A DNA stretch of 64,000 nt from Coix lacryma-jobi var. lacryma-jobi (Eukaryota > Streptophyta > Magnoliopsida > Poales > Poaceae), in NCBI GenBank assembly GCA_009763385.1, contig CM019823.1, forward strand, positions 41,660,444 to 41,724,443, given 5' to 3'. Under the pieces are notes generated by a model, which did not search any database, was not told where the DNA came from, and saw only the letters and a program-made list of their open reading frames with translations. Of the stretch, positions 44,301-55,843 are shown in pieces. Position 1 is the first letter of the stretch. Each line of letters starts with the position of its first letter. Both the position numbers and the translations under genes were made by a program.

Positions 44301-45905
44301 TTAAAACGTGAAGTCAAAATATAATTAAAGTGACTTTGTAGAGTTATCTACAATACTATTTTTAAGATGCAACCTTAGAAATTATATTTGGTTTGGTTAT
44401 TATGGGCATTACTATTGATTTGTTGTAGAATGTTGTTGATTATCTATAGGACTATAGGTTGAACATAGAATTATAATGCGATAAATCAAAATATTAAATC
44501 TAGCAGTTCAAAGTTTGTAATGTGATACTATAAAGTTTATAAATTATGAGTGTGAAATTTTGAACCTAGCAGTAGCAGTACCAAGTTTATAATGTGATAC
44601 TTCAAAGTTTTGAACCTAAAAATACAATGTTTGTAATATAGTGGGGACAAAGTTTGCAATGTCCTAGTTCAAAGATTTTTATTTAATTCTGATTGTAAAC
44701 TTTTTTGTAGCCTAGCACTAAAATATTTGTAATATCGTAGTTTAAAGTTTTGAACCCAAAAACATAAAGTTTTTATAATGTTATAGTTTAAAGTGTGTAT
44801 AATTCTAAATGTAAAGTTTTTATCATAGCAGTACCAAATTTATAATTGTGATAGTTCAAAGTTTTAACCTACTATTACAAAGTTTTTATAATATGATATC
44901 AAAGTTTTTCATTAATTCAAAGTGTAAAGTTGTAAACCTAGCTATACAAAGTTTGTAATATCATAGTTCAAAGTTTTTTAACAAACCATCGATTTTTTTT
45001 GCAATGACATAGTTAAAAGTTATGCAAATTTTCTCGGTGTAAAGTTTTGAATCTTAGAGTTTAAAATTTGTACTGCCATATTTTTAACATTTTTTTATAC
45101 ATCATAATTTATAAGTGTTAAATTTTCAAGCTATAAGAGCAAAGTTTATATTATCATAGTCAAAAGTTTTATTTTTTATTTTTTCTAAGTGTAAAGTTCT
45201 TCCATCTAGCAGTATAAATTTTTGTATTACGGTAGTTCATAGTTTTTCAACGTATCATTACAAAGTTTTAAAATATGATATATTTTTCAAAGCACATTTT
45301 TTAAGTATAAAGTTTTCAATCTAAGATTACAAAGTTTTCTCTGATGTATGACTTTTAAACATACTAATTTAAAGTTTGTAATGTGATAGTTTAAAGATTA
45401 TAATTTCAGATGAGGGTGAAGTTTTAGAGCTATTTAGTACAAAAGTTTATAATGTGATTGACCAAAGTATTCAATCTAACAGTACAAAGTTTTTACTAAT
45501 GCATCAGTTCAAAGTTGTTATAAATTCTGAGTGTAAAGTTTTTAACCTAGTAGTACAAAATTTTATAATATCATGTGCAAACTTTTTTTAACATAGTTGT
45601 ATAAAGTTATACAAAGTTTTTCATAATGTCTTAGTGTAATATTTTTTAACCTAGTTGTACAAAGTTTGTAATGTCATAGTTTAAAGTTTTATATCTAACT
45701 AGAGTACAAAGTTTTTTATGTCATAGTTAAAAGTTTCAAAATTCTGAGCGAAAGTGATGATCCTAGTAGTATAAAGTTTAAAATATCATAATTCAAAGTT
45801 TATGAGTTCTGAGTATAAATGTTTTAATATAATAATATAAAGATTATAATGTCATAGTTTAAAGTTTTGCACCTAGCATTACAAAGTTTGTAATGTCATA
45901 ATCAT
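44301..45905 (+). repeat. Degenerate AT-rich minisatellite (~40-50 bp unit)
   Basis: Some 30-40 diverged units with the theme 'tacaaagtttgtaatgtcatagttcaaagttttgaacctagc'. Phrases 'caaagtttgtaat', 'atagttcaaag' and 'gtgtaaagtttt' recur through 1.6 kb with variable spacing. Not coding. Confidence 0.75.
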
Positions 45906-46375
45906 TTTTTTTTGAAATAAATCTTTTTCTGTCCAATATAGTGAGGTTCTTTTCTTATATAATCTGGTATTGACGAAAAATGCTCGGTATGGTGTCCTTC
46001 TAAGAATCAATTTTAAATTTCCATACTATTTTCATCATTTTTTAACATACACAAATGTAAAGTTCAATAAAACTTCATTTCATTTTTTAATATACTTTTA
46101 ATTTTTGGCTTGTTTTCTTTCAGGGTACTAAGAAGAACTATTTTTAGTGTCGAAGAAAGGAATCCAATGATATATGTATAAGATATTCTTTTTTATTTTT
46201 TTGGTCAATAAATGTTTTTTCCTTATATCATTTGAATTTAAAATATTTGTATAAAGTACTATGACGTATAATGAGATATATTACTTTTAAAAGATAGTAC
46301 TTCTGTATCTATATAGATGTCAAACCATCCCCGCCCTGTTATTTCTCCCACAAACCCGTAATCCCGAAAGAGAAC

Positions 46376-46490
46376 AAAATAGCTTGTAGAATTCAAAATG
46401 GCACATTGACCAAATATCTAGACACGAGAAAAATAGCTCGTAGAATTCAAAATGGCCCATTGATCAATAATCTAGACACGAGAAAACTAG
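46376..46490 (+). repeat. Short tandem duplication (~60 bp)
   Basis: 'aatagctygtagaattcaaaatggc', then 'cattga...atctagacacgagaaaa' occurs twice in succession. Confidence 0.75.
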
Positions 46491-46910
46491 ACTCTAGAAG
46501 CTAAATGGGTCTTATTTTAGAATCCAGACAAGAGAACGAGTCTTACTTTAGAAGCCAGATAAGAGAACCAGACGGTAACAGAAGGCTGTGTCTGTACCTC
46601 TCCTGACGCGCGCGTTGCTGTTCTTCCAAGCGTGCATGCATCGCTATCGTTCGTGGCGCACGCGCGCGGAGCAAGAGTCCCGAACATTGTCAAAGCACAG
46701 TAACGCCACTTATTTTAAAGGTTATCCGAGCTTGACCTCATTAGAATTGTTATGATACCAACGCAAGTTGTGCGGACAGGAAAGCAGAGAGAATCAGAAA
46801 AATCCTATTTGGCGTATTGTTTGGCTGCAACCATGTCTGAAGTTAGGGGTAGACACCTTCCACACGAGAACCAATTTATTTCAGTGGGCCGGATAGACTG
46901 AACCAATTTA

Positions 46911-47164
46911 CTCCCTCTGTCCAACCAAACACGTAATTCTCGCTTATCAAGTCAAACATTTCAAACTTTGACTGAAAGTATATAAAAAAGTACTAACATT
47001 ATTGACACAAAAAATATACCATTAGATTAGTAATAGAATATATTTTCATAATAATTTTATTTAACGACATAAATACTAATACCTTTTATTATAATCTTGG
47101 TCAAACTCGAATCACTTTGACTGGCACGGATCTCATAATTGCATGTTTTTATGGATGAAGGGAG
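46911..47164. mobile_element. Stowaway MITE (254 bp)
   Basis: Starts CTCCCTCTGTCCAACC and ends GGATGAAGGGAG, flanked by TA (46909-46910, 47165-47166). Interior is AT-rich with 'gtcaaac' and 'actttga' repeats, typical of Stowaway copies in grasses. Confidence 0.85.
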
Positions 47165-47818
47165 TATTTCAGCTTTTCAGGTCCAGTTCCTATTATTTAT
47201 TTCTCCTGATAGGACAGAGGTTCTTATTATTTCTCTCTCTCTCTTGGTAGGAGAGAGAGCATATATAAATAAAGAACACCTAAATTTAGGGAGGACATGA
47301 CTAATCCATTCAAGAAAGCACCCCCCCTAGATACATATGAATAAAGAACATATGACTAATCCATTTACTGTCAAGCCAAACCATATAATTGTGCTTCTCT
47401 TATGATACTGCACAAAAATCGGCAAGCGATCAAGTTTACTTTCAATCTATCTAAGTGATAGGATATTTGATGAATTATTTAACAGTGGACACATCAGAGC
47501 ATCACATACTTTATTGTCATCTAAGGAGTTGAAACAATGGATATATTGCAAATGACATAATACTTTCACATATCAAGTGACGGTTGTAACTTTTTTTGTT
47601 GACAGGTCCAGTCGGCCACCAATGATGAGGGATTGAGTCGGGTTCAGTATGCGCTAATAATCGCCATCGCCAATAAGCTGTGCAAGGAGATAGGAAGCTC
47701 AGTAGAGAATAGAGATAGATAGTATGGAAGGAAGAAAGGGTGGATGAGGAGAGGGGGGGGGGGGCGTTGACTCTATAAGGTCTATTATGTGTAGTCCACA
47801 TCAACACACAGTTAACAT

Positions 47819-50800
47819 CACTACGTGAAAAAGAAACAATGAGAACGTCCCCCTGTCACTGTAGGGGCGGCTGGCTTTTGCAACGCCCTTACAGTGGCTC
47901 GGGCGGGCACCAGGGTTGTAGCCGTCCCTACAGTAGCCACTGTAAGGGCGGCTAGTAACACCAGCCGCCCTTACAGTGGGGTCTCACAGTAAGGGCGGTT
48001 GTAACACTAGCCGCCTGTAACACCTCTGGTGTTTAATATGTAATTAACCTGACATGTCATCATCATCTTTAGTCATTAATCATTTTTGTCATGCATTTAA
48101 GTTTGCTTAATACCTGTGTAATGTTTTCTTTTTCAAAAACCCTAAAAGCCCTAACCTTCCTATAAGGGCAAAATGGTAATTTTACCTCTGTGCCTAGCTT
48201 TGTGTAATTCTTGTTCAGTTGGATGTCTTGAAGTTTTGTTGTGTTGGCCAAAGTTCAAAAACCAAAATCAGATTTCAAATCCCTTTGCAAAACCCTAAAT
48301 TCCAAACCCTGGTTTTTACCCCTCTTTTAATAAGTTAAAAATTATTCAAAATTTGGGGTTGGTCCAAAAAGCAAAGTTGTAGATCTGGCCAAGAGAAACA
48401 ACTTTGGTATTTACAAATTTTCAAGTTTCTGTACAAAGCTTGAAGTAAATCCAAATTCATTCAAATTCCAGTGTTTGTCCCTTTTTGAGTTTTCAAAATT
48501 ATTTCAAAAACTAATGAGTTTCAGAAAAAGTGTGTATGAGCAAAGTTATAGGTTTTGACAAAAGAAACAACTTTCATATTTGCAGATTTTCAAGTTTCAG
48601 TTTAAAATCCAAAGTAATTTTGAATTTATTCAAATTTCAAAAGTGTCCCCTTTTCTGATTTCAAATATAGTTCAAAAACTATTTGGATTTTGAAAATGTC
48701 CATATTGACAAAGTTGTAGATCTCTTTTTTCTGAACAACTTTGATGTTTTGAGTTTTTGTTGCCTAGTTCAAGTTTTGGCAGTAATTTGCAAATTCAGAA
48801 ATCAGCCCATAGTCAAACCCTAAGACCTAGCCCTGTTTGTCTTCAACCTACAGCTAGGGGTCCCGGCCATGGCCGCACGCCAGCGCCGCTTGCGCCACGC
48901 GTCTGGCAGCCGCCTGACCACCCCGCCCCGTCGCCCTCAGAACAGCGCCATCATTCTTATCTGCACGCGCGCGCCAGTTGACCTCCGCGCCCGTCCCCCA
49001 CTGTTCCCTGCACAGCGCCGCCGCGTGGCCGTCGCCGGCGAGCTCACGCCCGGTCCCTTAGTGCACGCCCGTACTTCTTCATCATGAGATCGCAAGCACG
49101 CGCCGCGGGCAACCTCATCTGCACCTCCGCGCGCCCCCTAACGGCCCCTGGCCGCGGCTATAAAAGGCCCGCCGGCCGGCCGGAGCTCCGCACTCACCCC
49201 GCCACCGTGGCCAGCTCACTCCAGAGTCTCCCCCGCTCAACCAACTAGCCCAGCAGCTCCGCCTTGAGCCCGTGCAGCTTCCCAGCTCCTCAATTCCATC
49301 GCTACCGCCTCCCACCGCCAAGTGCGAGCCCTTCTTCCTCAGCGCCGGTGAGAAGCCGACCGACTCGGGTCGACGGAATTCGTCGCCGTCGCTCCACCTC
49401 TCCTCCCTCTGACCTCTGATCTTCATTCCTTGCCTTCTTGTGCCCCTAACCGGCTACTGGTGGCCGTGCCTGGTGTACAGGGTCGCCGAATCGCCGGAGT
49501 GCCGCCGCGGCCGTCTCCTTCCTCGAGCCGCATCTCTCGAACGTGTCGAGCCTCGCCCTCGAGCCTCACCCTCGAGCACGTGTCGAGCCTCACCCTCGAG
49601 CACGTTCCCGAGCCACACTCTCGAGCACGTCTGCGAACCGCGCTCCCTCGAAGCAGCCGAGCCCTGCCTCCGACCCGTGGTAAGTACTCGAAACCCCCGG
49701 TCTCTGCTTCCACTCCGCTTCGCCCGAGCCTACCGGCCAGGCCTCGGACGGACGCTTGTCTCCGCTTCGCCCGAGCCTCCCGGCCAGGCCTCGGACGACA
49801 CGCTTGTTTCCGCCTCGCCCGAGCCCTGCTGTCCGCCTCGCCGCGATTCGCCCGAGCCCCTGCGAGGAAGGAGCACAGCGCTCTTTTCTTTTTCCTTTTT
49901 GAAAGAGTGTGAATAGTGTGCTGTTTTCTCTTTTTTGTGTGAATTAATTTGTTGTTCCTTAAATCCTGATAAATTTATGGTATGCTCCATGCACTGTGTA
50001 GTATTTTAGAAAAATATGAAACTTGACTTTTCTGCAAGAATTTGAAAATGTAAAATCCCTCTTTTAATTAATAAATGGATGGTTTTGGATTTTTAGAAAA
50101 TTATTTATAACTCCAAAAATCATGAGATAAATTTTTGTGAGCTTCCTATGCCATGATTAGTCTCTGGTGAAATTTTGAAGTCTTTTGGAACAAGTTGATT
50201 TTTGAGCATTTATTTTTAATTGTTAAATAGTGCCTTCTGTTAATTAATGTCTGATTTTATTTGAGCACCTTAATGACCTCCAAAAATTATGAAATTTGTT
50301 TTTCCATCTATCTACACCATAATGAACTTATGTGATTAATTTGGTAATTTTTGGAGCAACTGCATAAAATGACCTTTTTAAATAATTAAGAAAAATAGAA
50401 AAAAAGAATTAGGGTTCATGTTGTATGCCCAGTTTTGTATTGTTCATGCTAACATACTCATGTGCATGCATCATTGCATTCGTATAGTCACCGAAGAAGG
50501 AGTCAAGATCGAGGCAGCCGCCGACGAACCTGTCCCCGAGGCTACCCCGAGTTCCGACAACTGCTCCGCCGCTCTCGAGCCTGCCTTCTTTGCTCTTCAA
50601 GGCAAGCCCCGGTGCATTTAACCCTTTCCTTGAATTTATAAAATGATTTCCTTAAATACTTTTGAGTTAAATTATTGCATTAGGTTTATAGGAGTTGTGT
50701 GCTATCCTAATTGATGCACTATCCACCTTGACCACTGATACACCCGATACCTGCTTTTCAAAAGTATTTGAAAAATGCTTAGCAATGCTTATTGAATTAG

Positions 50801-52620
50801 ACTTTGCAATAAAATGCCAATTTCAAAAGTGTGATCACTTAAGGAATGTTTATGGGAATTTGGTCTTACTCCCCGGCTGTTGACTAGGTATCTGATCCGT
50901 ACCTAGTCAATAGCGAGGAGAGGTTGTCCGAGCGTACGGTGCCGTCATGTTGTAGTCCGGGACTCAACAGTTGACACCGACCGGGACAGGATTGAAAAAC
51001 TGACGGGACTATTACGCTTGGGTGAGATATAACCAAGGTATAGTTCTGGCTGGAAAATTAGGGACCATCCGTATGGGGGCCTGCTGGTCAAGACTTGTAA
51101 CTATTCACATACTTCGGAAAGCTCTGGCTCTGAGAAATCCTTGATTGGGACCGACAACCGCGCACTGGGAGTGGAGAGATGGCGGAAGTAGCATGTACCC
51201 ACGTGGTCGTCGTACCTGGAAAGGAGTGGTGTACTGTGCTTCCGGGTGGCGTAGGACCGGTCCAATCTTGGAGGAATCGTGGTAGACGAGTTGGCATATG
51301 CAAGCTTGGGTGCTACATATGCAGTGTGGATAGGGATCCTCAGCTGAGTATTATTTATCCGGATTAACGTTGCTCCTCGGTTATGGAGACTTGGTCCACT
51401 GACTGTCAACGGAGAGTGGTTCTCAACTAGGTATGTTTTGAAATGTAAAATGAATCATGAACGATGAAGAATTGAGGAATACTGAATCCTTCCAAAATAA
51501 AATAAGGTTTACAAAATGCTTTTCTGCAAAATACTTGATCTTGCTTAAGCCTTACCTTGACTACCCTAAGCCTCTCATTCCTGAGTCTTCTCCCTTTTCT
51601 TTAGTCGGGTAAGTCTTGTTGAGTACCCCAGTACTCAGGGTTTGTTACCCATGCTGCAGGTATGACAGAGTCCCCGATGTGTCTTGCACCCTGCTGCGTG
51701 ACCATCGTCCAGGAAGAGGCCGATGAGGCCGAAGAATAGTTGTACACCCTCGGGCTGGGTGATTATAAGTATCTTTGCTGTTCTCCACTATGTTGCCTAT
51801 GTCTATCTCTATTATCAGAACTTGGTTTGTAAAAACTGCACCTTAATTTCTATTTGGAACCCTGCTTTGTAAAACTATTGTTATTTAAGTCTTCCGCTCT
51901 TTATTCCGATGTTATTTGTAAAAGTATGCAATGCTGTAACCGAATTGTGAGATGATCCTGCGGACATTGGGCACTGATGTAGCCCGGTGGCGAACAGGTC
52001 TTAATCACATGGAACATGGGTTCGGCTGTCAGAGGTTGACAGGGACACGTGGGCCATGGGATTAGGGTCGTTCCGTCACACCACCCTTACAGTGATCAAC
52101 TGTAAGGGCGGCTGGTAAGCCGCCCCTACAGTGGTCCGTAGGTATAAGTGGCTGCCCCTCTCTTCTTCCTCCCCGAGCCACTCTCTTCTCCACTCTAAAA
52201 AAGGCTTGGGAGGCCTTGGGAACCTCCCAAAAATTGGTCTACTAAGAGGGGGAGATTTTGATCTCAAATCTTTCGGTGGGAAGCTTGTTTAAGGTAAGAA
52301 AATGCTATTCCAACTCGTTAATCCAAGTTTTATTGGTTGGTTAGTGAGCAATTTAGAGTTTTGTTTTCTCTCTCTTTCATGGAGCTTGAGCTTTGTTGGA
52401 CTAAATTGGAGCTTAGCTTTGAACTAATAAGTGTATATTAGGTAGAGACATGAGCTTGCACCCTCAATTAGTCAATCTAGCTTGCTTTTAGTGGAGATTA
52501 ATTATAGTTTCATGTATGGAGAGAAAAGCTTGTTCTAAATCTATTTCTAGATCTAGGGTTTCCTTTTATTTTTTTATAGTATTTGTTTAATGAAAATGGA
52601 ATGAGGTTGACATGTAAAGT
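47819..52620. mobile_element. CACTA transposon, one terminal region, interrupted by a solo LTR
   Basis: Begins CACTACGTGAAAAAG, a CACTA-superfamily terminus. It is followed by about nine subterminal repeats of the AGCCGCCCTTACAGT word in both orientations (47855-48015 and 52081-52130), the presumed transposase-binding sites. After 52130 comes unique leader-like DNA (52140-52620) where family members begin their first gene; no transposase is seen. The other end is outside the window or lost. A SIRE element enters at 52621. Confidence 0.75.
48016..52080 (+). repeat. Solo LTR of the Tekay family (4065 bp)
   Basis: Starts TGTAACACC and ends CCGTCACA. It is alignable throughout with the LTRs at 8827 and 25901 but more diverged. 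It has the same U3 modules, a TATA box at 49159-49166, donor GTAAGT at 49680 and conserved short frames (50488-50621, 51662-51739). Flanks CCGCC (48011-48015) and CCACC (52081-52085) are the target duplication with one change. No internal region follows, so it arose by LTR-LTR recombination. Confidence 0.9.
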
Positions 52621-53520
52621 TGTTGGTATTGAACGCATCTTGGCCCCTAGTGGGTTTCGGTGATTGGATGAAACACAAGATTACTGTGACTAACGTGTGT
52701 TTTGCAGAAACAGGATTGAGTTAGGTCACGGTAATGGCGACGATACGGGCATATGGAGTTCATGTCCCCTGTCGATGGATATCGTTTTGGTTTTCAAAGG
52801 ACGGACGACGAAGACGGTGGTAGACTAGGCTAAGTGTCATATGGTGTTGGAGGACACTTAGGTAGTCTTAGGTCTTTGTTTTTCCTTTGGCCGTACTATA
52901 AAGGGGAGCGTGAATGAGTAGCTTGACCTAGATGAGTCTATTGAGGTAGGTGTGGTGCACACTTGTTATTTCATAGCCCTAGGTAGCTCAGAGAGATGCC
53001 TTATGTCGAGAGGAACTAAAGTCGTTAAGGCACCGTCGCGATCCGAGTTGAGTTTGCCCTTGTAACGGGCATCGGACGCTGGCCTGGTGAGCATCGGACG
53101 TGTCCGATGCTCACCCCGACTAGGGTTTAGTCTGGTGCGTGGCATCGGACGCGCCGATGTGTTCACATCGGACGCGCCCGTGCCACTGTTCACGTGCGCG
53201 TGAACTGGAGGTCGCATCGGACGCTGAGGGCTAGCGTCCGATGGCCATGCAGAGAGGTTCTAGAGAGGGTAAATCCACATCGGACGCGTCCGATGTGGTG
53301 GCATCGAACGCTGCCCAGCGTCCGATGCTCCTTTAACAGGTTTGACAAGAGGGTACAGTCGACCGTTGGTCGAGGTCATCGGCGCGTCCAATGCCTAGCA
53401 TCGGAGCGTCCGATGCCCCCGCAGAGAGCCCTGTTTGGTGCTTTTTTGGATGGCCGGTTGGGGGAGTATTTATACTCCTTCCCCTCATCCATTAGAGTGT
53501 TCTTGCCACTTACATCTGCG
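52621..53520 (+). repeat. 5' LTR of the SIRE-type element (right border uncertain)
   Basis: Begins TGTTGG after 'aaagt'. TATAAA lies at 52897-52902. From about 53069 to 53425 it carries about nine palindromic 'catcggacgc' / 'gcgtccgatg' words. The end of the LTR and the primer site are not identifiable, so a deletion probably joins the LTR to the middle of gag near 53520. Confidence 0.6.
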
Positions 53521-53544
53521 GTTGATGTTAGATGCCGCGAAGCC

Positions 53545-55827
53545 GCCATAACCGGGTTCCCCAAACCCAAGGAGGGCACTAGCCTCACGCCACATGAGGA
53601 AGAGAATGAAAAATGGAATGCAAAAGCCAAAAATATTCTATTTAGAGGCATTTGCAAGGATGTGTTTAACCGCGTCCGAAACCACAAGAATGCCCATGAT
53701 CTATGGGATAATATTTGTGCTCTCCATGAGGGAACCAAGAGTGAGCGTGAGGAGCGCTATCATTTAGTTATGCAAAAGCTTCATTCCTTTGATATGCATG
53801 CTAATGAAAATGCAAATGAAATGTACTCACGCTTGAATGTTCTTGTAGAAGAACTCAATGGTCTTGGCCTCACACAAATGAAACCATCTGATGTTGTGAG
53901 GAAGATTCTTTGTGTCCTCCCAATTGATAAATATGGACACATTGTGACGGTGCTACATCAAGGCGATCTTTCTACCGCTACACCAACTCAAATCTTGGGA
54001 AAGATCAATGCGCATGAGATGTACATGCACATCACACCAAGTGGTGGCTCTTCCACCGACAAGAAGAAGGACTTGGCCTTCAAAGCTAGCCATGACAAGA
54101 AGGGCAAGTCCAAGGCTATTGAAGTGCATCATGAGAGCTCAAGTGATGAAGAGGATGATTCCAACATTGCTCTCATGGTGAGGAAGACCACCAAGATGTT
54201 GAAGAAGCTTCACAAGAATGGAGTCAACTTTGACTCAAGAAAGAAGAAGTTCTTCACAAGTAGCAAGAGAAGGCCAATCTCCGAAATGGATTGCTACAAT
54301 TGCGGTGAGCTTGGCCATCTTGCTCGTCAATGTACCAAGCCCAAGAAGGACAACTACAAGAACAAGAACAAGGGCAAGAAATATGATTTATCAAGTGAAG
54401 ATGAGAAGAATGAGAAGCCCTACAAGAAGAAGGATGGCAAGAAGAAGCAATACCACAAGAAAGGTGGTAAAGCTTACATTGTTGGTGATTGGCTCACCGA
54501 CATTGATTCCTCTAGTGGCTCATCAAATGAAGATAGTGATGATGAGAAGGAGAAGGTGGCCGCTCTAGTCATTGGCTCCTCTACACCACCACCACCACCG
54601 TCACCATCATCATCTACACACCTATGCCTCATGGCTAAAGGTGATCGAAAGGTACAAAGCGATGATGACTCTAGTGATAGTGATAGTGATGGTGAATTTG
54701 AGGCACCCTCTTATGATGAGCTTGTCAAATTGCTAAACAACTACTCTAAAATCATAAGAAAGACTAGAGCTAAAAATGAAAAGATTGTTGATGAAAATGA
54801 ATCTCTTGTTGAGAAGTATGATCTTGCTATACATGCTAGTGATGAGCTAAAAGATGAACTTGCCACTATGTCATCATCTATCAAGGAGATCAAATCCTCT
54901 AACAAGGAGCTCAAAGCTAAAAATGAAAAACTTGATAAGATGCATAGTGACTTTACCACTAGTTATGCTTTGCTCAAAGAACAATACACTCAAGTGAAAG
55001 TTGATTATGACACCCTCACCGTTGCTTATGATATACTTTCTCATGAGACACATGATGCTCCTAACCTTGTTGTTAAGTGTGATATAGCTACATCTTGTGA
55101 GGACTTGGTTAGTGAGCATGATGAGCAAAAGGCTAGTGGCAAGGGCAAGAATGTGGTTGTGGCTGATCACTATGATGATTATGTCAAGATCAAGAATGAG
55201 AATGCAAAGCTCAAGGTTGATCTAGAGAAGCTTGCAACCACAAAGCAAGTCATTGTTGAGACCCAAGATGATGATTATAGCATGTCACTTGAGCTAGACA
55301 TGCTAAAAGAAGAGAACAAGAGATTGAAGATGGAGAGGGACTATAAAATGACACCATCTCAATTAGAGCTCCAACAAGAGAATGACAAGCTCAAGAAAGA
55401 GAAGGAGCACCTCACCACCGGATTGAAGAAGTTCACCAAGGGTCAATGTCTTCAAAGTGAGCTACTCATGAACACCGTGATGAAGACAAATAGAAATAGC
55501 ATTGGCTTTCTTGAAGAGAAGATGAAGCAACGCAAGAGCATCACTAAGCCAAAGAAGAAGAAGATTGGGAGATGCTATGAGTGTGGAAAAGAAGGACACT
55601 TTGCTCATGATTGTGAAGAGCCAAAACCCACACCCTTGCCCAAGCATGCTAGACCCTTTTCTTTCAATGCTCACTACATGCTTAGACAAGATTCTAGTGG
55701 CAAAATGAAAGTCATGTTCATGGGGCCTCCTAACAAGAATAGGCCAAAGCAAATATGGGTTGCAAAGTCACTAGTTGAGAAGGTTAAGGGACCTCAACAA
55801 GTTTGGGTCCCAAAAGCTCAAGCTTGA
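53545..55827 (+). CDS. SIRE-type Gag, N-terminus missing
   Basis: The recognisable protein starts at ITGFPKPKEGTSL. The UBN2-type gag domain follows (WNAKAKNILFRGICKDVFNR, DLWDNICALHEGTKSEREE, MYSRLNVLVEELNGLG). Then comes a zinc knuckle CYNCGELGHLARQC at about 54292-54333, Lys-rich and Ser/Asp-rich stretches, a long predicted coiled coil (54750-55440) and a second knuckle CYECGKEGHFAHDC at about 55575-55616. The frame closes with VWVPKAQA, the conserved end before pol. About 80 N-terminal residues of the usual domain are absent; the open frame upstream to 53194 is LTR sequence, not Gag. Confidence 0.85.
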   Translation, partial: AITGFPKPKEGTSLTPHEEENEKWNAKAKNILFRGICKDVFNRVRNHKNAHDLWDNICALHEGTKSEREERYHLVMQKLHSFDMHANENANEMYSRLNVLVEELNGLGLTQMKPSDVVRKILCVLPIDKYGHIVTVLHQGDLSTATPTQILGKINAHEMYMHITPSGGSSTDKKKDLAFKASHDKKGKSKAIEVHHESSSDEEDDSNIALMVRKTTKMLKKLHKNGVNFDSRKKKFFTSSKRRPISEMDCYNCGELGHLARQCTKPKKDNYKNKNKGKKYDLSSEDEKNEKPYKKKDGKKKQYHKKGGKAYIVGDWLTDIDSSSGSSNEDSDDEKEKVAALVIGSSTPPPPPSPSSSTHLCLMAKGDRKVQSDDDSSDSDSDGEFEAPSYDELVKLLNNYSKIIRKTRAKNEKIVDENESLVEKYDLAIHASDELKDELATMSSSIKEIKSSNKELKAKNEKLDKMHSDFTTSYALLKEQYTQVKVDYDTLTVAYDILSHETHDAPNLVVKCDIATSCEDLVSEHDEQKASGKGKNVVVADHYDDYVKIKNENAKLKVDLEKLATTKQVIVETQDDDYSMSLELDMLKEENKRLKMERDYKMTPSQLELQQENDKLKKEKEHLTTGLKKFTKGQCLQSELLMNTVMKTNRNSIGFLEEKMKQRKSITKPKKKKIGRCYECGKEGHFAHDCEEPKPTPLPKHARPFSFNAHYMLRQDSSGKMKVMFMGPPNKNRPKQIWVAKSLVEKVKGPQQVWVPKAQA

Positions 55828-55843
55828 TTTCTTGTGTGTGTAG

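Noticed and set aside
49423..49990. Overlapping frames in the solo LTR
   Set aside because: Same compositional effect as in the other LTRs.
47840..52135. Clustered short inverted repeats that could suggest a hairpin RNA or CRISPR-like array
   Set aside because: They are the subterminal repeats of a CACTA transposon split by a solo LTR; spacing is irregular and the genome is a plant.
53194..53544. N-terminal part of the 877-residue gag frame
   Set aside because: Translates LTR palindromic repeats; no resemblance to Gag before ITGFPKP.
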